Assembly: GCA_024644405.1 (NCBI GenBank)
Contig: JAHELC010000006.1
Coordinates: forward strand, 1 to 64,000
Direction of reading: 5' to 3'
DNA length: 64,000 nucleotides
DNA from: Nitrospinaceae bacterium
GTDB lineage: Bacteria > Nitrospinota > Nitrospinia > Nitrospinales > Nitrospinaceae
Shown: in pieces, positions 18,111 through 27,439 of the stretch
How the letters are laid out: every line of letters starts with the position of its first letter
How positions within the stretch are numbered: position 1 is the stretch's first letter
Translations under genes and position numbers: made by a program
Notes under the pieces: model-generated
Told to the model about the DNA's origin: nothing
The model's input: only the letters and a program-made list of their open reading frames with translations
The model's database searches: none

Positions 18111-19625
18111 TCATGCGGTAGAACTCAACCGATAAATATCATGGTACTTGTTTTTCAAATAAGCAATGAAATGGTCGGGATTCAAAACTTCCCCCGTCAC
18201 CTCTTTCAATAAGGCATCGGTGGACAACAACTTCCCCTTTACGTGAATTTTCTGGCTCAACCATTGTTTGATGGATTGGAACTTGCCCTCACGAATCCAG
18301 TTTTCCAGATCGGGTGTCTCCTGTTTCATCGCGTTATAAAATTGACAGGCGTACATGGCTCCGTACGTGTAGGATGGAAAATACCCGAAAGCGCCGCCGC
18401 TCCAATGCACGTCCTGCAAAATGCCTTCGGTATCCGTCGCGGGACGGATTCCCAAATATTCCTGCATTTTATTATTCCACACTTCCGGTAAATCCGAAAC
18501 CGTATAGGTGCCGTCGAAAATCCCTTTTTCAATCTCGTAACGCAGGATAATATGCATCGGGTACGTCACCTCATCCGCCTCCACGCGAATAAAGGAAGGC
18601 CGGCAGATATTGATGGCTTCATAGAAGGCCTGAGTATCCACTCCCTTTAGATTATCAGGAAAGGTTTCGATGAACAAATCCATATAATGCTCACAAAATG
18701 CTTTCTGCTTGCTGATCATGCGTTCCCAGAACAGGGATTGGGATTCATGAATCCCGGTGGTCAAGGCTTCGGAAACCGGCAAGGCGCGATCGCGTTCCAT
18801 TCGCCCCTGTTCGTACAGGCCATGGCCGGTTTCGTGGATGACGGCAAACAGCGATTCCATAAAGTTGTCGGACCCGTAGCGGGTGGTGATCCTCACATCG
18901 GTGGGATCCGCCCCGCCGCAGAAGGGATGGACGGACACATCCATCCGGCCTTTTTCGAAATCGAAGCCCAGGGCTTCACTGATGGTACGCCCCAGTGCCT
19001 CCTGTTGCGCGACTGAAAATTCGCCCTGCAGAAAAGAGGTGTCCGGTTGGTAGTCGCTCTCCTGAATCGATCGGATCAAGGGCACCAGTTCGGCCTTGAG
19101 ACTTTCGAAGATGGGATCGACCCGCTTCATCGTCAAATCGCGTTCGTAAATATCCATCAGGACATCGTAAGGCGGCTGGTCCGGTTCGATATAATGAATC
19201 CATTGTTTTCCGAGTTCGATCAACCGCTCCAATACCGGCGCGAAGTCGGAGAATTTGTTTTCCTCGCGGGCCTTGGCCCAGATGTGATGGCCCCTGGACC
19301 TCAATTCCGCCAACTCCTGGACCAATTCCATGGGGACTTTGGTTTCCCGATCATACATCCGTCGGGTCTCACGAATATTGCACAGCTCGTAAGGATTCAA
19401 ATCGTTCGCAGAACCGGATTCCAGTTGATTCAACAATTCTCCAATTTGAGGATCGGTCAGCTTTTCGTGCGCGACACCGGCCAAAGAAGCGATCTGTCCG
19501 GCCCGCGCCTGAGCGGCACCCCGGGGCATGATCACTTCCTGATCCCAGTGCAGTATGCCCATGATCTGCTCCAGCTGGCCCAGTTCTTCAAGTTTCCTGG
19601 CTAGTTTCTGATAAGTTTGCTGCAT
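18111..19625 (-). CDS. Thermostable carboxypeptidase, M32 (Taq) family
   Basis: 504 residues, the usual M32 length. The zinc motif is HETGHGLYEQG (HExxH with both histidines), followed by the conserved HESQSLFWERM and the IRVEADEVTYPMHI segment carrying the third ligand region. These cytosolic metalloenzymes remove C-terminal residues from peptides with broad specificity. It lies upstream of the zinc ribbon-SH3 gene and is divergent from the mini ferritin-like gene. Confidence 0.94.
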   Translation of the reverse strand: MQQTYQKLARKLEELGQLEQIMGILHWDQEVIMPRGAAQARAGQIASLAGVAHEKLTDPQIGELLNQLESGSANDLNPYELCNIRETRRMYDRETKVPMELVQELAELRSRGHHIWAKAREENKFSDFAPVLERLIELGKQWIHYIEPDQPPYDVLMDIYERDLTMKRVDPIFESLKAELVPLIRSIQESDYQPDTSFLQGEFSVAQQEALGRTISEALGFDFEKGRMDVSVHPFCGGADPTDVRITTRYGSDNFMESLFAVIHETGHGLYEQGRMERDRALPVSEALTTGIHESQSLFWERMISKQKAFCEHYMDLFIETFPDNLKGVDTQAFYEAINICRPSFIRVEADEVTYPMHIILRYEIEKGIFDGTYTVSDLPEVWNNKMQEYLGIRPATDTEGILQDVHWSGGAFGYFPSYTYGAMYACQFYNAMKQETPDLENWIREGKFQSIKQWLSQKIHVKGKLLSTDALLKEVTGEVLNPDHFIAYLKNKYHDIYRLSSTA

Positions 19626-19762
19626 TACGAAATGTGTTCCTCCTGGTAAACTAAAATGATGGATTTCAACAAATGAAAACCCATTGAACGAGTTTTATTA
19701 TATAATTCCCAAAACCCACTCGAATTCACTATCATCTTTAAAACATTGATAAGGAAATCAAG

Positions 19763-20008
19763 ATGGACACAGGCGAAGAAAATAAAACCACCATTGAAGC
19801 CCGGCTCAAGGTATTGAACAAGTCCCTCGTGAGCGAGGAAAATTCGGTTCAATACTATCAAACCCTTCTCGAAAATACCGCTCCGGATACGGATGAAAAA
19901 ATTGGGGAGCGCCGGATGTATGAGGACCTCCAGGCAGAAGAAAGAAAACATGTACAGGTCCTCCGGAACATGATCCAGCTTTGGGAAACCAGGCTTAAAG
20001 CTGTCTAG
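19763..20008 (+). CDS. Small ferritin-like / rubrerythrin-type helical protein
   Basis: 81 residues, mostly two helices. SEENSVQYYQTLLENT (about 24-39) and LQAEERKHVQVLRNM (about 55-69) resemble one helix pair of the ferritin-like fold, with Glu in ExxxxYY and the EExxH pair that usually binds iron. A full ferritin-like site needs four helices, so this would have to dimerise. A GGAAATCAAG ribosome site precedes ATG. It sits directly before the Fur-controlled FTR1 locus, which fits a role in iron handling, though this is inference. No metal-site claim beyond pattern. Confidence 0.6.
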   Translation: MDTGEENKTTIEARLKVLNKSLVSEENSVQYYQTLLENTAPDTDEKIGERRMYEDLQAEERKHVQVLRNMIQLWETRLKAV

Positions 20009-20134
20009 AGCAATAATTGTTTATATTCAATTAGTTGGGATGTATTTAGTTGTCTAAAAAATGAAGTTATAAGCGTCTGTCACAATATCCTCAGAACGCC
20101 TTTCCTCACTCTTTTCCCCTTTAAAACTAATTAT

Positions 20135-20163
20135 TTGACAAGATTCCTTCATTAATATATATT
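20135..20163 (+). promoter_or_regulatory. Sigma-70 promoter of the FTR1 operon
   Basis: TTGACA at 20135-20140 and TATATT at 20158-20163 with a 17-base spacer. The -10 box abuts the Fur-box-like palindrome, as in many iron-repressed promoters. Confidence 0.8.
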
Positions 20164-20182
20164 GATAATCATTCTCATTATT
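20164..20182 (+). promoter_or_regulatory. Putative Fur box
   Basis: GATAATCATTCTCATTATT matches the 19-base consensus GATAATGATAATCATTATC at about 15 positions. It starts at the base after the -10 box, covering the expected transcription start, where bound Fur would block RNA polymerase. A Fur-family gene is at 45504-45932. Confidence 0.7.
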
Positions 20183-20248
20183 AAAATTATTGGGATTAAT
20201 CAAGACCTGAGAATTCCATTAACTGTTTTTAAAAAGCCGAAAGAAACC

Positions 20249-22396
20249 ATGTTTCCCAAAAACAGATTGAAGTTTACGACGGGCTTATTTGCCTTCCTGC
20301 TGGGAATCATTGTGATGTCCCTCCATATCCCAACTCCGGTAGAGTCTCAACCGGGAAAGCTGGAATCCGGCGTCAAGAAAATCGTTATGATGATGAACAT
20401 CGTCAACAAGGAATACCACGAAGGAATTGCGAAAGGGAAAATCATCAATGCTGCGGAATACGAAGAGAGCCAGGTATTTCTGGAGCAGGCGTTTGGCCGT
20501 TATCAGAATCTGACGGAGGGAAAGGCGTCTGAGGGAATCCCGGACGAACTGGCCAGCCGGTTTGTTTCGCTTATTCAGAAAATTAAAAGCAAAGAAGATC
20601 CCAGTGTGATTCACTCCGAAGTCAACGCGATCAATGCCGGAATCCTTAAGAAATTCAACATCCAGCTCAGCCAAACACCCTCCGATCCGGTTTCTCTTGA
20701 AAATGGACGTACCCTCTACGCGAATAATTGTAAGGTCTGTCATGGAATCCAGGGACAAGGGGATGGTCCGATCGCGCCGCAACTGGATCCCAAACCTGCG
20801 GTATTATCCGATCCACAACTCACGGGAGACAAATTTTCCAAACCTTACGATAATTTCCAGATCATCAACGTGGGCATTGCCAATACTGCGATGGTGGGCT
20901 GGGCCGACCAATTTTCCGAAAAGGAATTGTGGGATGTGACATATTTCATTCGGACGTTTTCCAACGAAAATGTGAAGCTTCCGCTTTTGGTTTCCCAGAC
21001 GTCATCCACGGGTATTGAGAAAAACCGCGGAAGTTCGACAAAAAAAATCTTCAGCGAAGTATTTTTATTACTCGATCAAAGTTTGAAGGCTTACCGGGAA
21101 GGCCAGAACCGGGAAGCTTCAGAGTCTGCTTTCGACGCTTACCTGACTTATGAAAAGGTGGAATCGCCTTTAATCACCAAGCGCAAGGAACTCGGCCTCA
21201 AGCTGGAATCTTCTTTTGGCAGACTGCAGGCGGAAATCAAACGGAATGCAGACATCGACCTGGTGGAGAAAGTCGGACAGGGAATCGCCGACGACTTGAA
21301 AGAGGCTCAGCAGGTGTTGACGCAGGAGATTGGGTTCACCGGTTTGTTTATCCAATCCTTCTCGATCATTGTGCGGGAAGGTTTTGAAGCGATTTTGATT
21401 ATCGCGGCGTTGATCACGTTCCTCGTTAAATCCCGCAATCGGGACAAACTGAAAGCCATTTACGTGGGCGTGGCGATCGGGGTCATCGGCAGTTTTATCA
21501 CCGCGTATATCCTTCAGGAAATTCTGGATATCAGTATGTCCAGCCAGGAAATGATGGAAGGAATCATCATGCTGGTCGCGGTCTTGGTTCTGTTTTATGT
21601 CAGCTACTGGCTGGTTTCTAAAATCGAAGCGACCAAATGGCAAAGTTATATCACCGGTAAAATGCAGAAAGCGGTCACCACCGGTAGCGCATTTACCCTC
21701 AGTATGGTTGCCTTTCTGTCGGTATACCGGGAAGGCTTTGAGACCGTTCTGTTTTACAAAGCGCTGTACCTGTACGCCGGGGACACCACCGCCGGGATCA
21801 TACCCGGATTCCTCGCCGGATGTGTCGTTCTGGCAGTTGTCTATTTCCTGATCAACCAATTGGGGATGCGTATCCCGGTAAAATGGTTTTTCGTGGTCAC
21901 CAGTGTATTCCTGTATTACATGGCATTCATGTTCATGGGCAAAGGGCTCCACGAATTGCAAATGGGGGGAGCCTTGAGCATGACTGTCGCCAACTTTGTT
22001 CCCGAAATTCCGTGGCTGGGCATGTACCCGACGTGGGAAACCTTCATCGGCCAAATGATACTCGTGGTGGCCTATGCCGGCGCCTTGATTTATACCTTCG
22101 GGATCAAACAGGAGCGCGCAGCACACGAATTAAAATCAGAGGCCACCCAGATCCAGCAGAATATCACCGTGGTTCACGATCTGGTCGAACACATTTCGCA
22201 TCACGCCAAGCGTTGCGAAATCTTCCTTAAGGATACCCGCGACCAGGACCTTAAGGAATTGTCCCAGCATTTGAAGGAAATCGATTCCAAAGTCCATGAG
22301 TTGTTCGATCAGGTGATCTATTTTGAAAATCGCCTGACGGATGAGTACGATCGCTTGTCGCAACCCATCGGCGCCAAGGAAAAGGATTTGCATTGA
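20249..22396 (+). CDS. Cytochrome c domain - FTR1 iron permease fusion
   Basis: 715 residues from ATG 20249; earlier frame codons lie upstream or across the Fur box. A signal anchor is followed by a helical periplasmic part, a haem c domain (CKVCH at 161-165), another helical stretch, and then an FTR1-type permease with the two REGFE motifs at 376-380 and 494-498 and SSQEMMEG between them. Those acidic motifs bind iron during transport in the FTR1/EfeU family. The haem may oxidise or reduce iron at the entry. The C-terminus is a ~70-residue charged tail with H-D-x2-E-H-I-x2-H-x3-C at about 643-656. A Fur box sits at its promoter and the next gene overlaps its stop. Confidence 0.9.
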   Translation: MFPKNRLKFTTGLFAFLLGIIVMSLHIPTPVESQPGKLESGVKKIVMMMNIVNKEYHEGIAKGKIINAAEYEESQVFLEQAFGRYQNLTEGKASEGIPDELASRFVSLIQKIKSKEDPSVIHSEVNAINAGILKKFNIQLSQTPSDPVSLENGRTLYANNCKVCHGIQGQGDGPIAPQLDPKPAVLSDPQLTGDKFSKPYDNFQIINVGIANTAMVGWADQFSEKELWDVTYFIRTFSNENVKLPLLVSQTSSTGIEKNRGSSTKKIFSEVFLLLDQSLKAYREGQNREASESAFDAYLTYEKVESPLITKRKELGLKLESSFGRLQAEIKRNADIDLVEKVGQGIADDLKEAQQVLTQEIGFTGLFIQSFSIIVREGFEAILIIAALITFLVKSRNRDKLKAIYVGVAIGVIGSFITAYILQEILDISMSSQEMMEGIIMLVAVLVLFYVSYWLVSKIEATKWQSYITGKMQKAVTTGSAFTLSMVAFLSVYREGFETVLFYKALYLYAGDTTAGIIPGFLAGCVVLAVVYFLINQLGMRIPVKWFFVVTSVFLYYMAFMFMGKGLHELQMGGALSMTVANFVPEIPWLGMYPTWETFIGQMILVVAYAGALIYTFGIKQERAAHELKSEATQIQQNITVVHDLVEHISHHAKRCEIFLKDTRDQDLKELSQHLKEIDSKVHELFDQVIYFENRLTDEYDRLSQPIGAKEKDLH

Positions 22397-23952
22397 GATT
22401 CCGGTTTTTCAAAACTTCCCGTGACTTTCACAAATGGACCGGAATTGTCTGCGCAATTTTCATCCTCATACTTTCCGTCAGCGGCATCCTGCTCATGCAC
22501 CGGGATTCCCTGGACCTCGACCAGATAGAAGTTTCCTCCCGATACCTGCCGGATAAATACTTTCACCTGGTCAAAGACAAACTGAAAATCCAATCGATCG
22601 CGGTGAACCCTCAAAACGAAAAAATTATTTTCGTGGGAAGCGGGAATGGATTGTTCCGATCCCAAGACGGAGGGAAAACCTGGCAATCCCTTCACGATGG
22701 ATTGCGTGAGGAAAATATCCGCGTGCTGGCTGTATCCCCTTCCGCACCCCATATGATCTATGCCGGTACCTCTAAGGGTATTTTCTTATCTGAGGATGGC
22801 GGGGACCACTGGACTGACTGGTTCGAGGAATCGTCGGGCCTTTCGAATATGGATATTCAGGACTTGATCATTCATCCCGAAAAACCGGGACACCTGTTTG
22901 CCGCCACATCCGGCGGTTTATTTATTTCTAAGGATGAAGGCGACACCTGGGAACTCGCCTTTGAAGGAAATCCATCCGAGGGAAGCCGTGAAGTGCGTTT
23001 TGTCCGCTTCTCTTCCAAGGGGCGCTCCCTGTATATTGGAACGACCGGTGGAATATTCAAAAGCGCCGATGGCGGCAAACATTGGAACAAAAAATGGCAG
23101 GATGCCCTGCCCTCACCCCTGTCACTGGTTTCTTTGGACACCGATCCTGAATTTATTTATACCGGAACCCCGGAGGGGCTTTACAAATCGTATAATAGGG
23201 GAATCACCTGGGTCCACGACGCGACACCCGACGGAGCGGTGCGCCAATTGGCGGTGGATCCCAAAAACACAACCCATATTTATATGGGAACGGCCCGGCA
23301 CCTATTCATGTCCCCCGATGGCGGGGACACCTGGAATCCCCTGGGCTTTGAAGAAGGCGATGGAAAAACTCTGGACAGCTTGACTCTGGTTCGTTCTTCC
23401 CGGCAATCCTCCCCTACCCTGATTGCCGGCACTTCAACCGGTCTTTATATTTCCATTAACGAAGGACGCACCTGGCAAAAAACCACGCTCGCAGAAACCA
23501 TCCAGCAAAAATCCGGCGGCCATTTGAAAATGGACCTCGTCAAGCTGATGACGGAAATCCATACCGGACGTTTTTTCGGGGATTATGTTTATCTTTTGGT
23601 AGACATTGCCACGGTCGGATTGATGGTGCTGGTCTTTTCCGGGTTCGGCCTGGCTCTCTACCGGAAGCGCATTGCCAAATCCAAACTGGTCAAGAAACAA
23701 ATAACAGAAGAGGAAGCGGTGGACAATCTTATCGATATTCAGGAAACTACGGATGAGTTGTCGCAGGAGAGCGTGGAAATCCACGACATGATCGAGCATA
23801 TCAATTCCCACCTGGCCAAGTGCCGATCGGTTTATATTTCAAAAGAGAAAAAAGAAATCGATAAAATAGGACGGCATATCACCGATTTAGACAAGAAAAT
23901 GCATCATCTGATGGAACGAATCGAGGAGTTTAACAAATTTTCCCAGAACTAG
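22393..23952 (+). CDS. PepSY-like-anchored BNR beta-propeller membrane protein
   Basis: 519 residues. The start is TTG at 22393, overlapping the TGA of the FTR1 gene, with an AAGGAAAAGGA site upstream. One membrane helix (about 15-37, [24 protein letters not shown], of the type that opens PepSY-family proteins) leads to a large periplasmic propeller with repeated SxDGGxxW-like (BNR/sortilin) motifs, for example [41 protein letters not shown] second membrane helix (about 395-417) and a cytosolic tail follow. The tail carries H-D-x2-E-H-I-x2-H-x3-C at 464-477 and aligns without gaps to the tail of the permease. It is likely a partner subunit. Confidence 0.8.
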   Translation: MRFRFFKTSRDFHKWTGIVCAIFILILSVSGILLMHRDSLDLDQIEVSSRYLPDKYFHLVKDKLKIQSIAVNPQNEKIIFVGSGNGLFRSQDGGKTWQSLHDGLREENIRVLAVSPSAPHMIYAGTSKGIFLSEDGGDHWTDWFEESSGLSNMDIQDLIIHPEKPGHLFAATSGGLFISKDEGDTWELAFEGNPSEGSREVRFVRFSSKGRSLYIGTTGGIFKSADGGKHWNKKWQDALPSPLSLVSLDTDPEFIYTGTPEGLYKSYNRGITWVHDATPDGAVRQLAVDPKNTTHIYMGTARHLFMSPDGGDTWNPLGFEEGDGKTLDSLTLVRSSRQSSPTLIAGTSTGLYISINEGRTWQKTTLAETIQQKSGGHLKMDLVKLMTEIHTGRFFGDYVYLLVDIATVGLMVLVFSGFGLALYRKRIAKSKLVKKQITEEEAVDNLIDIQETTDELSQESVEIHDMIEHINSHLAKCRSVYISKEKKEIDKIGRHITDLDKKMHHLMERIEEFNKFSQN

Positions 23953-23990
23953 GAAATAAGGGGCCGGGTCCGCACAATTAGGCCGGAGGT

Positions 23991-24260
23991 TTAATGCAGA
24001 AAGTTTTTTTCTTTCGGGTTGGAACCGCTTGACGGGCCCAAATCCCGGTTGAAATCCATTTTCTTGAATTCTTCCCACGAATCCCGGCAAAGATTGAATC
24101 CTACGAAATCGAGGGCCTGCATCAGCTCAAGATCGGATATTTTACTGTCTCCGGCTTCGGAGCGGGCTTCCTGAATAACCTCTTCCAGGTTTTCGCAGAG
24201 CCGGGCAAATCGTTCTTCATCTTCCCAATGCAGGATGTTTTTCATAAAATCGAAACTCAT
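23991..24260 (-). CDS. Hypothetical 89-residue cytosolic protein
   Basis: 89 residues, acidic and helical in the first 65, then a polar tail. No signal, membrane helix or recognised motif. GGGGGGATCC precedes ATG and may act as ribosome site. It is convergent with the propeller gene and lies 42 bases from the Eda-type aldolase gene upstream, so it is probably the third gene of the two-aldolase operon. Confidence 0.6.
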   Translation of the reverse strand: MSFDFMKNILHWEDEERFARLCENLEEVIQEARSEAGDSKISDLELMQALDFVGFNLCRDSWEEFKKMDFNRDLGPSSGSNPKEKNFLH

Positions 24261-24302
24261 GTGGATCCCCCCTTCGCAGGACTTGAAATATTCAAACTGA
24301 CC

Positions 24303-24971
24303 TTATTCCATTGTATTCAAAAAATTTTTCACTGCAAATAAAATTTCTTTCAGATGATCGCGTATCTCTGAATATTCCCCGTTTATCATTCGTGACTGCG
24401 AAAATACCGAACCCCCCACCGCCACCGCAGATGCGCCGGACGAAAAATACGCGGGAATATTGTCGGAGGTGACCCCACCGACAGCCATCAACGGGATGTC
24501 TTCAAACGGTCCTTTAATCTCTTTGAAATACGGCGGTCCCCATAGGGAAGCGGGAAATACCTTGACCATCGTCGCACCGGCCCGCCATGCCTTTTCAATC
24601 TCGCTGGGGGTCAGGGCGCCGGGGAAATGAGGTAACGCCTGACTTCGGCAGTAGGACGCCACCTCCTCATTTAACGCCGGACTGACAATAAACCGGGCAC
24701 CGGCAGCCACTGCCTGTTCTACCTGTTCCCGGGTGCGCACGGTACCGGCTCCAATGCACAGGGAACTCCCATATGTTTTGACGGCTGATTCAATCAGTCC
24801 CAGAGCGTTAACTGTATTGAGAGTGATTTCAAGGAATCCTAGGCCGGCATCCCGTGCAGAGTCGCAAACTCCCCCGAGACTGTTTTCCGGAACACCGCGG
24901 ACGATCCCCAGGACAGGCACTTGCTTGAAGCGTTCAGGATCGAATTTCAAACCCGTGGCTTTCCGAATCAA
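24303..24971 (-). CDS. KDPG/KHG aldolase family protein (Eda-like)
   Basis: 222 residues, TIM-barrel class I aldolase. The substrate glutamate is in FLEITLNT, the GAGTV phosphate-binding strand follows, and the Schiff-base lysine is in TMVKVFPAS, with the AVGGVTSDN phosphate loop near the end. The family splits 2-keto-3-deoxy-6-phosphogluconate to pyruvate and glyceraldehyde 3-phosphate. No Entner-Doudoroff dehydratase is near, and the gene overlaps (4 bases) the HMGL-like aldolase gene upstream, so its substrate may be another keto acid. Confidence 0.88.
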   Translation of the reverse strand: MIRKATGLKFDPERFKQVPVLGIVRGVPENSLGGVCDSARDAGLGFLEITLNTVNALGLIESAVKTYGSSLCIGAGTVRTREQVEQAVAAGARFIVSPALNEEVASYCRSQALPHFPGALTPSEIEKAWRAGATMVKVFPASLWGPPYFKEIKGPFEDIPLMAVGGVTSDNIPAYFSSGASAVAVGGSVFSQSRMINGEYSEIRDHLKEILFAVKNFLNTME

Positions 24972-25918
24972 ACACTGGATTCGCTGATGATTTTTTCGTA
25001 GAACTTCAGGAACCCGTTTTTATTTTCCGTTTTCATCAACGCCATACCGGCTCGCGGATGGACGTCCAATGTGCCGGTAATCATGTAAGGAATGATATAG
25101 CCCCACTCAATTTCCTCCCGAATTTTAAGAAAATCGGTTCCAATGATTTTGATGATCGGGCGAATATCATATTTGGGATTTTTGAGAAAACCCAGGAGCA
25201 GTTCCAAAGGACAGTTGCCGGCGGCCCGGCCGATTCCGTAAATGGTTCCATCCAGATAGTTGATGTTGTTGATGATGGATTCAATAGTATTGGCGAAAGC
25301 CAGTTGCTGATTATTGTGGGCATGAATTCCAAGCTCCTTGCTGGGCATCAGCTCCTTGTACTTTTTAGCCAGGTAGGCAATCTGTTCGGAATACAGTGCG
25401 CCAAAACTATCCACCAGGTAAATCACATCCGCCGCACTTTCTTTTTCGACCTGCTGCAGCGCTTCGTCCAGCTCACGCTCACGCGCATGGGAAACAGCCA
25501 TGATATTGATGGTGGTTTCGTATCCTTTGCTATTCAATTTATTCACCAGGTCGATGGCTTTATCGATATCCTTGACGTAGGAAGCCACCCGGTACATATC
25601 GATATGACTTTCCCCGCTGGGAATGACGCTATCCGGGTCGAATCGTCCAATATCGGCCATGACGGAAATTTTTACTTTCTTTTCAATTCCGCCGACCACC
25701 TTTTCGATATCTTTTTCGCTGCAAAACTTCATGGGGCCGAATTCCGACCGGGAAAACTGGGATTCGTCCGCTTTATAACCCAACTCAATATAATCAATAC
25801 CCGCGTCATTGGCGGACTGATATACTTTACGCACCAACTCATCTGAAAATTGATGATTATTCATCAACCCTCCATCACGAATGGTGCAATCCAAAACTTT
25901 AATTTCCGGGCGATACAT
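24968..25918 (-). CDS. HMGL-like (DRE-TIM) aldolase
   Basis: 316 residues. The N-terminus has LDCTIRDGG (DRE-TIM motif with Arg and Asp), followed by IDYIELGYK and later the metal-site histidines in GIHAHNNQQLAFAN. This places it near 4-hydroxy-2-oxovalerate aldolases and the group of such enzymes found in sugar and polysaccharide clusters. It would cleave or form a C-C bond to pyruvate or acetyl-CoA using a divalent metal. It overlaps the Eda-like gene by 4 bases (ATGA). The exact substrate is unknown. Confidence 0.85.
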   Translation of the reverse strand: MYRPEIKVLDCTIRDGGLMNNHQFSDELVRKVYQSANDAGIDYIELGYKADESQFSRSEFGPMKFCSEKDIEKVVGGIEKKVKISVMADIGRFDPDSVIPSGESHIDMYRVASYVKDIDKAIDLVNKLNSKGYETTINIMAVSHARERELDEALQQVEKESAADVIYLVDSFGALYSEQIAYLAKKYKELMPSKELGIHAHNNQQLAFANTIESIINNINYLDGTIYGIGRAAGNCPLELLLGFLKNPKYDIRPIIKIIGTDFLKIREEIEWGYIIPYMITGTLDVHPRAGMALMKTENKNGFLKFYEKIISESSV

Positions 25919-26061
25919 ACGTCTCTAGCTCCAAAGGAAAATCTACCGCAATCCAGGTAGAGATCATAAAAAATCAATTAAACTGATTGAATTTGCTGAT
26001 TATATTTTGGTCGGACGTTTCAGTCAATTAGATAATCCCAAATTCCGGTTTTATTTGAATT

Positions 26062-26091
26062 TTGTGGTAAAATTTCAAAGCTTTGTATAAT
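26062..26091 (+). promoter_or_regulatory. Probable promoter of EVE-domain gene
   Basis: TTGTGG at 26062-26067 and TATAAT at 26086-26091, 18 bases apart, about 70 bases before the start codon. Confidence 0.5.
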
Positions 26092-26162
26092 AAAGAGTTT
26101 CTCGGATTTCCTGAATATCCATATTAAGAATAGCGATTTAATTAATGGAAAGGAAACAGAAT

Positions 26163-26576
26163 ATGGGGTTCTGGCTGGTCAAACAGGAGCCTTCCAAATA
26201 CAGCTGGGAAGAGTTTTTGAAAGACAAGAAAACCTATTGGGACGGGGTCCGCAATTATCAGGCGCGGAATAATCTTCAAGCGATGAAAAAAGGCGATCAG
26301 GTTTTCTTTTACCATAGTGTGGTCGGAAAGCAGATTATGGGTGTCGCCCAGGTGACTCGTGAATCCTATCCCGATCCCACCACCGACGACCCGGCCTGGG
26401 TGGTGGTCGATTTGAAACCGGTCAAAACGTTGAAAGTTCCGGTCACCCTGGAGCAGATCAAATCCCATCCACAATTAAAAGAGATATCGCTGATCAAACA
26501 ATCCCGTTTATCGGTCATGCCTTTGACTCAATCGGAATATAAAATTATTTTAGAGATGGGCAAAACCCAGGTTTGA
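26163..26576 (+). CDS. EVE domain protein (PUA-like, modified-base reader)
   Basis: 137 residues from ATG 26163, which has AAGGA 8-9 bases upstream; an ATG at 26145 lies within that site. The whole protein is one EVE domain: FWLVKQEPSKYSWE at the start, WDGVRNYQARNNL, then KGDQVFFYHS. The aromatic cage and the KxEP motif are as in THYN1-type proteins, which bind modified cytosines or RNA bases. In bacteria some EVE proteins sit with restriction systems, but none is near this gene, so a housekeeping RNA role is more likely. Confidence 0.92.
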   Translation: MGFWLVKQEPSKYSWEEFLKDKKTYWDGVRNYQARNNLQAMKKGDQVFFYHSVVGKQIMGVAQVTRESYPDPTTDDPAWVVVDLKPVKTLKVPVTLEQIKSHPQLKEISLIKQSRLSVMPLTQSEYKIILEMGKTQV

Positions 26577-26717
26577 TGAGCCTACTCAAATTACTGCACC
26601 GGCAAAAAGGACGTTGACTTAAAACTGAATGGCGTTTAAATTGGCAGAAAATGGGATCAGTCTTCCATGTGCCCGAATATATCTGATCGCCTTTCCCCTT
26701 CAGAATAAAAACCACCC

Positions 26718-27389
26718 ATGCGAATCAAGCCAGCTCTATTTTTTTTGTTTTGTGTTTGCATCCTCATCTCATTTTCCGGAACAGCGTGGAGCCAGGCACA
26801 AACCCAAAAATGCGATAGCCAACTGTCCCTCCTGAAAAAAACCAAAAATGCGATTATTGAAGAGGGCGGCATGTGGGGACTTTTCGAACGCTATAAAGGA
26901 CTCCGGAAGGATTCCAGCAAAGCCATGCAGTTGGATTTCAAGGTTCAGCAGTTGGTTTGGCTCCTGGATTACCTGTGCAATACCGTTGAGGGCGTCCCTT
27001 TGAATGAACTGGCGGTCTACCTGACAGAGAGCCTGAAAGAAAAAAGTAAATCGCAATTCAAGAAGGAACTGATCGTCCTGGGAAAAACGGAAGCAGAAAT
27101 AGATATCTGGTTTGTTTTTTCGGATATTTCTCTAAAAAACAAGACTCGGAAATTAAACATGGAGACAATTTGCACTTCCATTCAAAGATCACATCCGTTA
27201 ATCGACCAGTACAAACGGTTGGCTGAAAAAATCGAGCTGTCTCCCAATGCAGAACAAATTGAAAGCGTGAACCACCTCTACCAGAAAATTGAACACCTGG
27301 AGTCGTCAGATTCTTATTTAGCGCAAGCCTTGCGGGAAACCTCCCAGGTACCGCACTGGGATATTGACGAAAGCACCGGCGGCTCCTGA
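26718..27389 (+). CDS. Secreted hypothetical protein
   Basis: 223 residues. A signal peptide (MRIKPALFFLFCVCILISFSG, likely cut after AWS) is followed by a helical, charged domain with three cysteines (C33, C86 and the one in METICTS), some possibly disulfide bonded in the periplasm. I do not recognise the family. It stands between the EVE gene and the Rossmann-fold gene, both on the same strand. Confidence 0.7.
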   Translation: MRIKPALFFLFCVCILISFSGTAWSQAQTQKCDSQLSLLKKTKNAIIEEGGMWGLFERYKGLRKDSSKAMQLDFKVQQLVWLLDYLCNTVEGVPLNELAVYLTESLKEKSKSQFKKELIVLGKTEAEIDIWFVFSDISLKNKTRKLNMETICTSIQRSHPLIDQYKRLAEKIELSPNAEQIESVNHLYQKIEHLESSDSYLAQALRETSQVPHWDIDESTGGS

Positions 27390-27439
27390 CAATAAACAAA
27401 CCGACGGGTAACATTTCAAATTCAAAAAGGGAGAAGGAC

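Noticed and set aside
20162-20248. N-terminal extension of the FTR1 frame
   Set aside because: Would start within the promoter and Fur box; translation must begin downstream, at 20249.
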